This document shows, piece by piece, positions 1 through 7,997 of a DNA stretch of 26,658 nucleotides. Every line of letters starts with the position of its first letter. The first letter of the stretch is position 1. Source of the DNA: Verrucomicrobiota bacterium (GTDB lineage Bacteria; Verrucomicrobiota; Verrucomicrobiia; Opitutales; Seribacteraceae); the NCBI GenBank assembly GCA_014382645.1, contig JACNJI010000340.1:1-26658 (forward strand). The letters are read 5' to 3'. The notes beneath the pieces were generated by a model. That model searched no databases. It was not told where the DNA came from and was given only the letters and a program-made list of their open reading frames with translations. The translations under genes were made by a program, and so were the position numbers.

Positions 1-95
1 ACGAGTCATACGTCTGTGTCACCGAGGTCATGAATGATGGAGTCCGGGACGTTTTGGGCGCGATTTGTCACCATGGTGTAGGCAAACTGGCATTC
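1..95 (-). pseudogene. Continuation of the DUF1549 gene beyond its premature stop (gene remnant, runs off window)
   Basis: Reading on in the same frame past the TAG at 96-98 gives a segment beginning ECQFAYTMVTNRAQNVP. This closely resembles the conserved beta-sandwich stretch (of the form YEVR-x-AYT...NRA-x-NVPV) that follows DUF1549 in full-length family members. A second in-frame stop, TGA, lies at 6-8. The homologous-looking peptide after the stop suggests the gene was once longer and has been broken, by mutation or by a sequence error. The rest of the gene lies outside the window. Confidence 0.5.
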
Positions 96-1610
96 CTATT
101 TCACGGACCTTGGTTTCCTGGCGGGACAGGTGCACGATTTCACGACTTTGCTGATAGCCGAATCGTGAATGTCAAGGGTCACGACATAACCTGTGTTGGA
201 AGTGGAGGAAACCCATTCTCCAACGATTTTGGCTTCATCGTCATCGACCACAATGCCCTCAAGTTTCTTGGGATCAAGGGACTTTGCGGGGTCTTTGCCG
301 GAACTGGCTTTACCACCCAGAGATTTCAGTTTGTTCTCCGCTTGCTTCAGGTCGGCTTCCCAAGTCTTTTGCATTTCGGAGTGCTTTTCCCTAATGTTGG
401 CATATTCGTCTCGGAGTTCACGTTCGATGAAATTGGCCACGTTGCCGGGCACCGAACTGTCCGTGCTCCGGAATATTCCAGCGAGGGAATAATATTCGTC
501 GGTGGGAAAGGGATCGAAGGGGTGGTCGTGGCAACGGGCGCACCCCATGGTAACTCCTAGAAAAGCCCGTCCCACGGCGATGATTTGCTCGTCCACGATC
601 TCCATTCGCAGCAAGGCCTTGTCCTGCAGTTCGTAGTTGTGTGGTCCTAGGGCGAGGAAGCCCGACCCCGTGAGGTTCTCGTTGTACTCGGCATCTGTGG
701 AGGAGTGAAGCAGGTCGCCCGCAACCTGTTCCTTCACGAATCGATCGAATGGTTTGTCCTCGTTGTAGCTCCGGATAACATATTCTCGGTAACGGGGAGC
801 ATTAGGGAATGCGAAGTTGCGACCACCACCCGTGGTATCGGCATAGCGGGCCACGTCCAACCAGTGGCGTCCCCATCGTTCACCGAAGCGCGGGGAGTCG
901 AGCAAAGCGTCCACCACCTTGGCGAAGGCTTCGGATGAGTCATCTGCATGAAAGGCATCGATTTGTTCGTGAGTAGGAGGAAGGCCGGTTAGGTCGAAAT
1001 AGGTTCGTCGAAGCAAGGTCGCTTTGTTTGCCGGAGCGTTGGGTTTCAAATTCTTCTCTTCGAGGTTGGCCAAGACGAAATGGTCAATCTCATCGGCAGC
1101 CCATGTCCCGTCGTTGACCTTTGGTAGTTCTGGAGCAACCAAAGGCCGAAAAGCCCAGAATCCACGACCTTCCTCCAAGCTCTTGCTTTGTGGTCCACTG
1201 CTTTCATGAGCAACTTCCATGGGTGCGTCTCGAGAATCTGGAGCTCCCATAGCGATCCATGTTTCGAAATCGGACAATACATGCTTGGGCAACTTTTTAT
1301 TTGGAGGCATACGCAAGTCGTTGTCCTTGTATCGAATGGCCGTAAGCAAACGACTTTCACTGGGTTTTCCCGGCACCACGACAGTTCCGTTTTCCCCTCC
1401 ATGCACCCAACCCGCCTTGCGGTCCAGATACAGATCCGCCTTGAGTTTCTTCGCCTTGGCCGAATGACACTGGTAGCAACTCTCAGCCAAGACAGGACGT
1501 ATTTTCTTTTCGAAGAAAGCCAATCCTTCCGCCGTTTCCTCGGTCCATGCGGTAGTTGCCGTCGCAAAGCATGCGACGAACAGGAAACTGGCTATGGTCG
1601 GGGATTTCAT
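96..1610 (-). CDS. Exported PSCyt1/DUF1549 domain protein, truncated by a stop codon
   Basis: The protein belongs to the planctomycete-type cytochrome family (PSCyt1 plus DUF1549, normally followed by DUF1553), which is abundant in PVC bacteria. Its biochemical role is not settled. The start at MKSPTIASF (1610) gives a clean signal peptide ending near residue 23; an upstream ATG at 1631 adds only seven residues. A heme-type CYQCH lies at residues 45-49, followed by the PSCyt1 signature with VVVPGKPSESRLL and LRMPPNKKLP. DUF1549 follows at roughly 155-380, with RRTYFDLTGLPP, FGERWGRHWLDVARYADT and a second CxxCH, GCARCHDHPFDPF (Cys357-His361). The frame ends at about 504 residues, inside the linker after DUF1549, whereas relatives usually run to 700-1000 with DUF1553. 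The gene lies 61 bases downstream of the HzsA-like gene on the same strand, probably in one operon. Family assignment is secure; whether the truncated product functions is doubtful. Confidence 0.85.
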   Translation of the reverse strand: MKSPTIASFLFVACFATATTAWTEETAEGLAFFEKKIRPVLAESCYQCHSAKAKKLKADLYLDRKAGWVHGGENGTVVVPGKPSESRLLTAIRYKDNDLRMPPNKKLPKHVLSDFETWIAMGAPDSRDAPMEVAHESSGPQSKSLEEGRGFWAFRPLVAPELPKVNDGTWAADEIDHFVLANLEEKNLKPNAPANKATLLRRTYFDLTGLPPTHEQIDAFHADDSSEAFAKVVDALLDSPRFGERWGRHWLDVARYADTTGGGRNFAFPNAPRYREYVIRSYNEDKPFDRFVKEQVAGDLLHSSTDAEYNENLTGSGFLALGPHNYELQDKALLRMEIVDEQIIAVGRAFLGVTMGCARCHDHPFDPFPTDEYYSLAGIFRSTDSSVPGNVANFIERELRDEYANIREKHSEMQKTWEADLKQAENKLKSLGGKASSGKDPAKSLDPKKLEGIVVDDDEAKIVGEWVSSTSNTGYVVTLDIHDSAISKVVKSCTCPARKPRSVK

Positions 1611-1671
1611 CGAATATATTTTAGCGTGCAACTAGGTGCCGTTGCAAGGGTTAAGGAGCCGCAAAAAGTGA

Positions 1672-4600
1672 TTATCGTAAAGCGGTTTTTTTTCTTCCAA
1701 TGGAGAAAACGCGGTCGATTTTCGTTTGGTTGCCTTGTTTGTCGCGAATGGTCACGACGAGGCGTCCCTGTTTGAGTTGCTTGATGGTTTTTGGGAGACG
1801 AAGCTCATGGACGCCTTGGGACTTGGGCTTGAAGAGAGAAGCAAGATCTTCGCCTGACTTGCGACCTGCTACGTCGAAATCGGCGACCACGGACAAGCTC
1901 GGCAAGTCGAGACCTGAGTCATAGTCGTGGGCACCTAGAAGGATCCGCTCAAGAGGTGAGTTGTCGCCTGGCAGTGGATGGGAGAGCGTGAGGGTGGGGC
2001 GTGCGTCGTCCAGCATCCAGCCATAACCTCTTTCTTTCGGATTGTCGGGATCGAAATCGAGATCGATCGGGCAGCCGAGGTCGATCCAGCGGACGAGGGT
2101 GAAGCGATCCTCCTCGGTTAGATCCGGCACCTTGATGGATTTGCCGTTGGGGGCTTCGTAGGTTCCAGCTACGGCGGAAGGTGGCGGCATGCGTTTCCCG
2201 AGGTAGTCCAAATCCCATTTCGCACGATAATTTTTGCCGTCCATTTCCACACCTCTCAGGACGAGCTTGCCCGAACCGGGCTCTGGTTCGGAAGGATGGT
2301 CGTCATTAGAAAAGCCATCCAGACGGTCACCGAATATTTTCCATGTGAGGAGACTGCGCCGAGCCTGCATTTTACGTATATAGCGTGAAGCGTTCGGATA
2401 ACCCCAACTGTCGTAACCGAATGGTTTGTGGCCGAACTCCGCCTTTTCATCGAGGGCCAAGCGGTAGTAGGTGCCGGGAAATTTCCCGATATGCCCGAAC
2501 TGTTTATCCTCGTTGTCCGCATCGAGGACGAGCTTGCCCGCCGGCTTCTGCCATTTCTTCGTATGACAAGCCACGCAACTTCGGTCCAAGATGGGTTTCA
2601 CATCTCGGAAGTACTCGACGTTGTAGATCTCATTCTTTGAGTATCGCAAACCGCTGGATTCTTTCGTGTCCCAGCGTTTATTGGTGTGATCGTGTTTTTT
2701 CGAGGTAACGAGGGGTGTTGATGTTACCAAGTCCCAAACTTTATAGTCGGACTTGGATGCGAGAGTGAGGGTGAAATCCGTTGGGTTTTGGCTGTGAGCA
2801 TGACATCCGCCGCAGTTGTTGCGTATTTCCCCGGGTCGAAGTTGGTGCCAAGTTTGCGAGGAGTTGAGGACCATTCCTCGCTTGTCGATTGTTTGGAAAG
2901 TAAAGGGCGTGTCGGCGGGAATCTTGGCCATGAAACTAGTATCGGGATTGCCGTCGGGATCCTTTGATTGAGAACCATCCTGCTTGAATTTCCGCACGGG
3001 TATTTCTCCCGCGATACGCAATCTTTCGCTGGCATGGTTGTAGAACAAACGGCCTTGCTTGTCTCCTCTATGACGATCCGTGGTTGGATCCATCAGGAGA
3101 ATGCGAATGGCATGAATGGCTTCGTTTTCATAGAGCCCGGCATCGGCTCCTTGGTTGTGCCAGTTAATGGGCATGCCGTTTCCGTGACTAGTGAACGCAT
3201 CCAAGCCTTTCCATGGATCCTTACCGCCCGGATAGGACGCGGTTACGGAACCTTCCGGTACGGTGCCGTCGGGATAGCTGCCTCTTTTATATAGGCTCGA
3301 ACCGCCGACGAAGCCAAATGGCGTACTTTCGGGCAAATCCTTGGATTCCGAGCCATCGTTGGCCAAGGCGGGGAGGTCGGCGGGTTCCTTTACTCCATAG
3401 ATCCTTTCATATGGAACCACGGCTCGAGGCCAGGACTCGTTGTACTTGTTATCATTCTTGATTAGCAGGAGTTTTCCGGGTTCATCGATCACTTCCCCGT
3501 TTTTCAAGAGGTAAATGCCCCCGTCAAGTTGAGGCAGGTAAGCGTACTGGTGATTGACCGGCCCAGGCGAATAAATGGTCAGCATGTGGTTGTCGGGGGC
3601 TCCCGATGGGTGGGTGAACTTACCCGTCTTGGGCGATTTCTTCTCAGCCAATACCGAAGGGTCGGCGGGACCTTCCCCATTGAGGGCAAAAGGCGTCATC
3701 GAAACCGAGCCTGTTGGCATAAATGCCATTCGATACCAACGGCCTTTCCCATTGTAGTGACGGCCAAAGCGCCATGGTTTGTTGCGGGGATCCTTGCGAT
3801 CACCGGGACCGAATGCAGGTTGTCCCGAAGGGGGATGCTCGGGAAGCTTTACATAGGCCCCAAAGCCACTGTTGTTTTGGTTGTAGTATTCCTCAATGAC
3901 AATAGACCCATCACTCAACTGGGTCTGAAAGTGAAAGCCGTTTGAGGCTCCTCCGGGATCGAATGCACTGATGACGGGTTCCCAATAGGTTCCGTCGGGA
4001 TGAATGCTCCAGATACCCCACGATATTCGGCTGCGGATACCTTGCGATTCCAAGCTGCTGAATATTACGCGACCATCGCGAAGGACTACCGGGTGCAGAG
4101 CTCCTGCGACGTTGAGGTGGCCGATTTTCTCGATGTTTTTGCCCAGCCCCTTATCGGAGTCGTCCATAACAAACAACTGCAGGGCGATTGCGGGATAACC
4201 GTTGGATGGTTTGTAACCGTGGCGGTTACTTGTGAAAATGATTTTGCCGTTTGGCAAAGGGTAGGGTCCCATGTTGTAGACACCGTATTCATAATAGGTT
4301 TTCCCTTTTTCGGGGGTGCGAAAGTCTGTTGCCCAATTTGCCGCCCCTAGGTTTGGCTCGAAGGTTTGGTCCGTAAGTTGTACGATTTTTCGCGATTTAA
4401 GATTGATCTTATAGATGTCGGCGCCTTGGGCGGGAGGATTCCATTGACTGCGTTTTTCGAGGTAGTGAATCTTGACGTAATAGACCCACTTTCCGTCGAA
4501 GGAAACCACGGGGTCCGTAACTGAGCCTAGCCCCCCTGCAACGAGCAGTTCCTCGGAACCGTCCGGGTGAAGAAGCATGAGATCTGCCCCTGGTTCCATG

Positions 4601-4821
4601 GTGATGGGCTGTGAAAAGTCAGCGTAGTAGCGCTTGTGTTTTTCGTCGCCCGCTCGTTGGGCACGAACATAGACGATGTCGTAGTCGTACTTGATGGAGT
4701 TGTCGGTGGAAATGTGGGATATTTTCGTCTCCAAAGTTTCGAGAAAAAGTGGTTCTCCGGGGGCAGCTGTCAAAGGAAGCATTCCCATTGCAGACAAAGA
4801 GAACAAAGCGCAAATCTTCAT
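1672..4821 (-). CDS. HzsA-like exported beta-propeller di-heme cytochrome
   Basis: This 1049-residue exported protein resembles the alpha subunit of hydrazine synthase and its wider family of PVC homologues. It has a signal peptide (MKICALFSLSAMGMLPLTAA). An N-terminal half shows TolB/WD40-like propeller strands such as VSFDGKWVYYVKIHY, LPNGKIIFTSNRHG and LRDGRVIFSSLES. Two c-type heme sites follow: CGGCH at residues 670-674 and CVACH at 749-753. The second opens a cytochrome-like domain with YFRDVKPILDRSC and a GKRMPPPSA segment that could carry a Met ligand. True HzsA has the same plan: a propeller, then two domains with one heme c each. No partner beta or gamma subunit is visible here, so hydrazine synthesis should not be inferred; periplasmic redox or substrate binding is the most that can be said. 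Upstream bases are A/T-rich (tttaaaataATG) with no Shine-Dalgarno site. Confidence 0.8.
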   Translation of the reverse strand: MKICALFSLSAMGMLPLTAAPGEPLFLETLETKISHISTDNSIKYDYDIVYVRAQRAGDEKHKRYYADFSQPITMEPGADLMLLHPDGSEELLVAGGLGSVTDPVVSFDGKWVYYVKIHYLEKRSQWNPPAQGADIYKINLKSRKIVQLTDQTFEPNLGAANWATDFRTPEKGKTYYEYGVYNMGPYPLPNGKIIFTSNRHGYKPSNGYPAIALQLFVMDDSDKGLGKNIEKIGHLNVAGALHPVVLRDGRVIFSSLESQGIRSRISWGIWSIHPDGTYWEPVISAFDPGGASNGFHFQTQLSDGSIVIEEYYNQNNSGFGAYVKLPEHPPSGQPAFGPGDRKDPRNKPWRFGRHYNGKGRWYRMAFMPTGSVSMTPFALNGEGPADPSVLAEKKSPKTGKFTHPSGAPDNHMLTIYSPGPVNHQYAYLPQLDGGIYLLKNGEVIDEPGKLLLIKNDNKYNESWPRAVVPYERIYGVKEPADLPALANDGSESKDLPESTPFGFVGGSSLYKRGSYPDGTVPEGSVTASYPGGKDPWKGLDAFTSHGNGMPINWHNQGADAGLYENEAIHAIRILLMDPTTDRHRGDKQGRLFYNHASERLRIAGEIPVRKFKQDGSQSKDPDGNPDTSFMAKIPADTPFTFQTIDKRGMVLNSSQTWHQLRPGEIRNNCGGCHAHSQNPTDFTLTLASKSDYKVWDLVTSTPLVTSKKHDHTNKRWDTKESSGLRYSKNEIYNVEYFRDVKPILDRSCVACHTKKWQKPAGKLVLDADNEDKQFGHIGKFPGTYYRLALDEKAEFGHKPFGYDSWGYPNASRYIRKMQARRSLLTWKIFGDRLDGFSNDDHPSEPEPGSGKLVLRGVEMDGKNYRAKWDLDYLGKRMPPPSAVAGTYEAPNGKSIKVPDLTEEDRFTLVRWIDLGCPIDLDFDPDNPKERGYGWMLDDARPTLTLSHPLPGDNSPLERILLGAHDYDSGLDLPSLSVVADFDVAGRKSGEDLASLFKPKSQGVHELRLPKTIKQLKQGRLVVTIRDKQGNQTKIDRVFSIGRKKTALR

Positions 4822-4882
4822 TATTTTAAACTGGGTTCTCGAATAACCTAGGTCAAACGGCTAAGTGACAATTGGAAAAACT

Positions 4883-5941
4883 TTATTCGTCGGGTTCATA
4901 GAGTAAGAGATCGTCCACTTGCAGGTTCTCCCCTGTGGGGATACGGAATATGATGTCCGTTGCCCGAGAACCTTTCTTGACTTGAAAATCCACTGCAGCG
5001 TTTTGCCAGATTCCTTGCTTTGAAACCTTGACTACATCTTCCCAAGCCTTGTTCGATACGGTGTCGTGCAAGCTTACTTGGATTTCCTTGGCCGAGGTGT
5101 TACATCGGAAACGCAGACGGTTTCTTTCGCTTAGTGGGCGTACACCCCGCAAGTTCACTCGAAGCCACGGGTTTCCCGTTGCTACGTCTTGAACGGCCTT
5201 GGCGGCATCCCATGCAAGTGGCTTTTCGTGCAAGACGATGTCGAAGTCGCCGGGCCATTCATGGCCTTTTCCTTGTTTTCCCGTATCAAACCAGCCAGTG
5301 AAAATGAACCGTCTTGGAAAGGCTTCCTTTTCTCCAATGCGGGCAGGTTCGAAGAGCACGACGTCATCCACCGACACCTCTGCCCCCTCTTCAACATAGA
5401 ACTGGATGTCGTCTATGCGTTCGTCCTTTTCCAGTGGACCTCCGCTTCCGTCTGGTCTTCTTGCTGCGGTCATGTCTACCGTCAACGCCTGCCATTTGTC
5501 TCTTGGCAAATTCCTTAGCACAAGATGCCGATGATAGCCTTTTGATAAACTGTATATTTGGCAGCGAAGGACATCCGTTCTCTTCAATTGGCAACGAAAG
5601 CTCAAATGCGTGTTGCCCGCCATCGGTGGGCCAGGCACAGGATTAAATATTACTGCCTGATAGGTCTTGGATCGGTCGCCCATCTTTCGGTCGAAATCTT
5701 TTGTCTCGGTCGATCGGCATGCTCTTTTATTTGGTAATGATTCCGATAAACCAAGGGGCAGACTTTTTCGGATGGGTTCCCCTCGCAACCACCACCGTTT
5801 TTCAATGTCCGTTTCGTAATCCTCGAAGACATGTACTCGGAAAGGAACCTTCTCGTGTTCCACTGGTTTAACAACGGTCTTTCCAAAGACGGTGAGAGAC
5901 GAGAAGAGGAAGAGACCGACTGCAATTTTCCAAGTGTTCAT
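4883..5941 (-). CDS. Exported protein with two tandem beta-sandwich (CBM-like) modules
   Basis: This is a secreted or periplasmic protein of about 352 residues with no catalytic motif I recognise. I chose the ATG at 5941 because it gives a signal peptide (MNTWKIAVGLFLFSSLTVFG) with AAAGAAACGGAC ahead of it; the longer frame up to 6049 adds an unlikely basic leader. The protein has two copies of one module, about 30-195 and 200-352. Matching landmarks are LSFRCQL and LRFRCNT, KWQALTVDM and IWQNAAVDF, DIQFYVEEG and DIIFRIPTG, and the closing VDDVVLFEP and VDDLLLYEP. This pattern is typical of jelly-roll carbohydrate-binding-like domains, so binding to a glycan or surface polymer is a reasonable guess only. 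It is the first gene of a probable operon with the HzsA-like and DUF1549 genes, starting 59 bases from the divergent alkyltransferase gene. Confidence 0.65.
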   Translation of the reverse strand: MNTWKIAVGLFLFSSLTVFGKTVVKPVEHEKVPFRVHVFEDYETDIEKRWWLRGEPIRKSLPLGLSESLPNKRACRSTETKDFDRKMGDRSKTYQAVIFNPVPGPPMAGNTHLSFRCQLKRTDVLRCQIYSLSKGYHRHLVLRNLPRDKWQALTVDMTAARRPDGSGGPLEKDERIDDIQFYVEEGAEVSVDDVVLFEPARIGEKEAFPRRFIFTGWFDTGKQGKGHEWPGDFDIVLHEKPLAWDAAKAVQDVATGNPWLRVNLRGVRPLSERNRLRFRCNTSAKEIQVSLHDTVSNKAWEDVVKVSKQGIWQNAAVDFQVKKGSRATDIIFRIPTGENLQVDDLLLYEPDE

Positions 5942-6000
5942 GTCCGTTTCTTTACTGTGTTGAATCTGTGAAAAAAAACGGCAAGGTCTATTACCTATCA

Positions 6001-6477
6001 ATGGATATCTTTTTTGCAGAGACAGTCGCCGGATGTGTCCGGATTGCATGTGAACATAATGCTGTGATGGAACTAGAATTCATTGAAAAGAACCTTTTTG
6101 GAACTCCGATTGCCATTCCCAAAGCTTTGCAATGTGCCTTTAACGAAAAGCAATTGGGCAAGGGAAGCACCTTGCTTCCGCGAGGAACTGAATTTCAGTT
6201 TATGGTCTGGAATGCCTTGCTCCAGGTGCCTTTGGGCCAGACCGTGAGTTACGGAACAATTGCCGAGTCACTTGGAGGGAAGAGTATGGCTAGGGCGGTT
6301 GGAACCGCAGTTGGGGCAAATCCTGTGGCAATCCTCATTCCCTGTCATCGCGTACTTCCAGCAAACGGTGAAACGGGCGAATACCACTGGGGTGCGACTC
6401 GGAAGAAAAGCTTGCTCGGTTGGGAAAAGGTCAACAAGCATGCATCGCAATTATTCAAAAGCTTTCATAGGCTTTGA
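6001..6477 (+). CDS. ogt: Methylated-DNA--[protein]-cysteine S-methyltransferase
   Basis: This enzyme repairs O6-alkylguanine (and O4-alkylthymine) in DNA by moving the alkyl group to its own active-site cysteine, a single-use direct reversal in the cytoplasm. The C-terminal catalytic domain is complete. It has the helix-turn-helix region TVSYGTIAESLGG, the arginine-finger segment ARAVGTAVGANP, the active-site IPCHRV with the acceptor Cys, and the closing GEYHWGATRKKSLLGWE. From the ATG at 6001 the protein is 158 residues, the normal size for Ogt; a GTG at 5968 would add 11 residues but has no better ribosome site. There is no Ada-type metal-binding domain, so this is Ogt or MGMT-like rather than Ada. 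The gene is divergent from 4883-5941 and is followed 39 bases later, in the same frame, by the HAD gene. Confidence 0.93.
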   Translation: MDIFFAETVAGCVRIACEHNAVMELEFIEKNLFGTPIAIPKALQCAFNEKQLGKGSTLLPRGTEFQFMVWNALLQVPLGQTVSYGTIAESLGGKSMARAVGTAVGANPVAILIPCHRVLPANGETGEYHWGATRKKSLLGWEKVNKHASQLFKSFHRL

Positions 6478-6516
6478 GCTAGGCTTGTTTTTCTTAATGG
6501 CGAAAGCGAATTTCTT

Positions 6517-7158
6517 ATAAAAAAGTATTCTCACATCATCTGGGACTGGAACGGAACCATCATCGACGATGCCGAATTATGCGTCTCGATTGTAAATGAA
6601 ATCCTAGAGGCTAGAGGGTTGCCTGAACTTTTGATAGAGGAGTATCGAGAGCAATTTGATTTTCCCGTCCGAGAATATTACAAAAGTCTTGGGTTGCCAG
6701 ACAAAGGGGCAGAGTTCACTGACATCTCATCTTATTTTATCGAAAAGTATCATATTCACTGGAAAGAATGCCCTCTGCAGAAATACGCAAGGGAAGTCGT
6801 TTCAACAATAGACTCGCTTGGGGTATATCAATCATTGCTTTCGGCGGGTAAGGAAGATCATGTGAAATCTTTTGTTCGGCATCATAATCTACATGATTTC
6901 TTTTTTGCCGTCGTCGGCACTACAAATATCTACGCTGATGGAAAGATAGATCGAGCAACAAGCTTTATGAACACTTCAGTGTTGAAGGATCAAAGGTATT
7001 TGCTCGTTGGAGACACTTTGCATGATTATGAAGTCGCACAAGCTTTGGGCATTGATTGCCTGCTTTTCTCGAAAGGTCATCATTCAGAGAAAAAACTAGC
7101 TCAAACCGGTTCCCCTATTATTCACGAATTGGATCAATTGCTGGAGTGGGTGTCTTGA
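6517..7158 (+). CDS. HAD-family hydrolase (phosphoglycolate phosphatase-like) with a non-canonical start
   Basis: Haloacid dehalogenase-fold phosphatase of about 213 residues if it begins at the ATA at 6517 (KKYSHIIWDWNGTIIDD after the initiator). That is the usual distance of motif I from the N-terminus. Motif I is DWNGT (Asp10 nucleophile) with Asn12 where phosphatases normally have the acid/base Asp. A motif II-like LSAGKED is near residue 110, and the metal-binding motif LVGDTLHDYEVAQALG is near 165. No ATG, GTG or TTG lies between the preceding gene's stop and motif I. The first canonical-type start, TTG at 6619, would delete the catalytic Asp. The substrate is unknown; small sugar phosphates are typical. 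The end overlaps the nucleosidase start (TTGA), implying translational coupling. Base composition is more A+T-rich than the flanking genes. Family is secure, start is uncertain. Confidence 0.8.
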   Translation: MKKYSHIIWDWNGTIIDDAELCVSIVNEILEARGLPELLIEEYREQFDFPVREYYKSLGLPDKGAEFTDISSYFIEKYHIHWKECPLQKYAREVVSTIDSLGVYQSLLSAGKEDHVKSFVRHHNLHDFFFAVVGTTNIYADGKIDRATSFMNTSVLKDQRYLLVGDTLHDYEVAQALGIDCLLFSKGHHSEKKLAQTGSPIIHELDQLLEWVS

Positions 7159-7997
7159 GTGAATTTAAAAAAAAGCGTCCCGTATTGTTGGTTGCTGCGT
7201 TGCCAGTTGAAGCTCGGCCGCTTGCTTCTGCCTTAAATCTCAAGTTTTACTCTCATGGGGAATATCGTAATGATAAGTTTACTTTGATTATTACAGGCGT
7301 TGGAAGAATTGCATCCGCCATCTCTACGACAAAAGCCTTTTGCCTGAACGGTGATTATGAATCAGCTCTCAACTTTGGTCTCTGTGGTTCTGGGGATTCC
7401 AAACACGAAATCGGGGAAATGCGTTATGTGAATCGGATTCGAGAGATGTGCACAGGTCGAGATTTCTTTCCGGACCCTTTGATTTCCCATCAGTGGAAAG
7501 AATCAGCGATTCAATGCCACGATTTGCCGGTACAGGACCGAAAGGTTATGAATTTCGATCCTCTAGCCGAGGTAGTGGATATGGAGTCTGCGGGATTCTT
7601 TCAAGCAGCGGCCCATTTTCTACCGCCCCATTCCATCCATTGCATAAAAATAGTCTCAGATTATTTAAATGTCTCAAAGCAAAGCATCAAAGTGATTGAG
7701 GATTTAATTCATTTAAGGATTTCTGAAATCTCTATTTTTTTAGAACGCATTTGTAGGTCAGTTATTATTTCTCCTCCAAAAATTCCTGCTAATTTCCAGG
7801 AATCCGTCGACGCGATATCAAAATCTTGGAGATTAACGAAGACACAAGCTCACAAACTAAACCGAACAGCGATTGGCGCACATTTACGTGGTGCTGATTT
7901 TGGATTGATCATAGACAATTCCGAACAGGTGCAACCAACCTCCAAAACTGATCGTAACATAGCATTTAGAAACCTTTGTCGTGAATTGGCTCAATAA
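7155..7997 (+). CDS. MTA/SAH nucleosidase-like protein with a C-terminal extension
   Basis: A member of the purine nucleoside phosphorylase/MTA-SAH nucleosidase superfamily, whose members cleave the N-glycosidic bond of methylthioadenosine, S-adenosylhomocysteine or 5'-deoxyadenosine, or release bases by phosphorolysis. The TTG at 7155 sits 8 bases after GGAG and overlaps the HAD stop as TTGA; an in-frame GTG at 7146 is an alternative. The three positions used by bacterial MTAN enzymes appear present: Glu19 in AALPVEAR, Glu144 in VDMESAGF and Asp169 in IVSDYL. The nucleotide-site segments TGVGRIASA and NFGLCGSG are also seen. The nucleosidase fold ends near residue 200, leaving about 75 extra residues (with KSWRLTKTQAHKLNRTAIG) that I do not recognise; typical MTAN proteins are about 230 residues in all. 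The gene overlaps the radical-SAM gene by 17 bases. Hydrolysis of radical-SAM by-products fits the context but is inferred. Confidence 0.75.
   Translation: MSEFKKKRPVLLVAALPVEARPLASALNLKFYSHGEYRNDKFTLIITGVGRIASAISTTKAFCLNGDYESALNFGLCGSGDSKHEIGEMRYVNRIREMCTGRDFFPDPLISHQWKESAIQCHDLPVQDRKVMNFDPLAEVVDMESAGFFQAAAHFLPPHSIHCIKIVSDYLNVSKQSIKVIEDLIHLRISEISIFLERICRSVIISPPKIPANFQESVDAISKSWRLTKTQAHKLNRTAIGAHLRGADFGLIIDNSEQVQPTSKTDRNIAFRNLCRELAQ

Noticed and set aside
30..560. 176-residue plus-strand frame at the window start
   Set aside because: It is antisense to the DUF1549 gene, which has recognisable motifs over the same bases.
1188..1775. 195-residue plus-strand frame
   Set aside because: It overlaps antisense the signal peptide and PSCyt1 domain of a well-supported gene, and no motifs are visible in it.
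1672..4821. Evidence for anammox (hydrazine synthase)
   Set aside because: Only an alpha-like protein is present, without beta/gamma subunits or hydrazine dehydrogenase; such homologues occur in non-anammox PVC bacteria.
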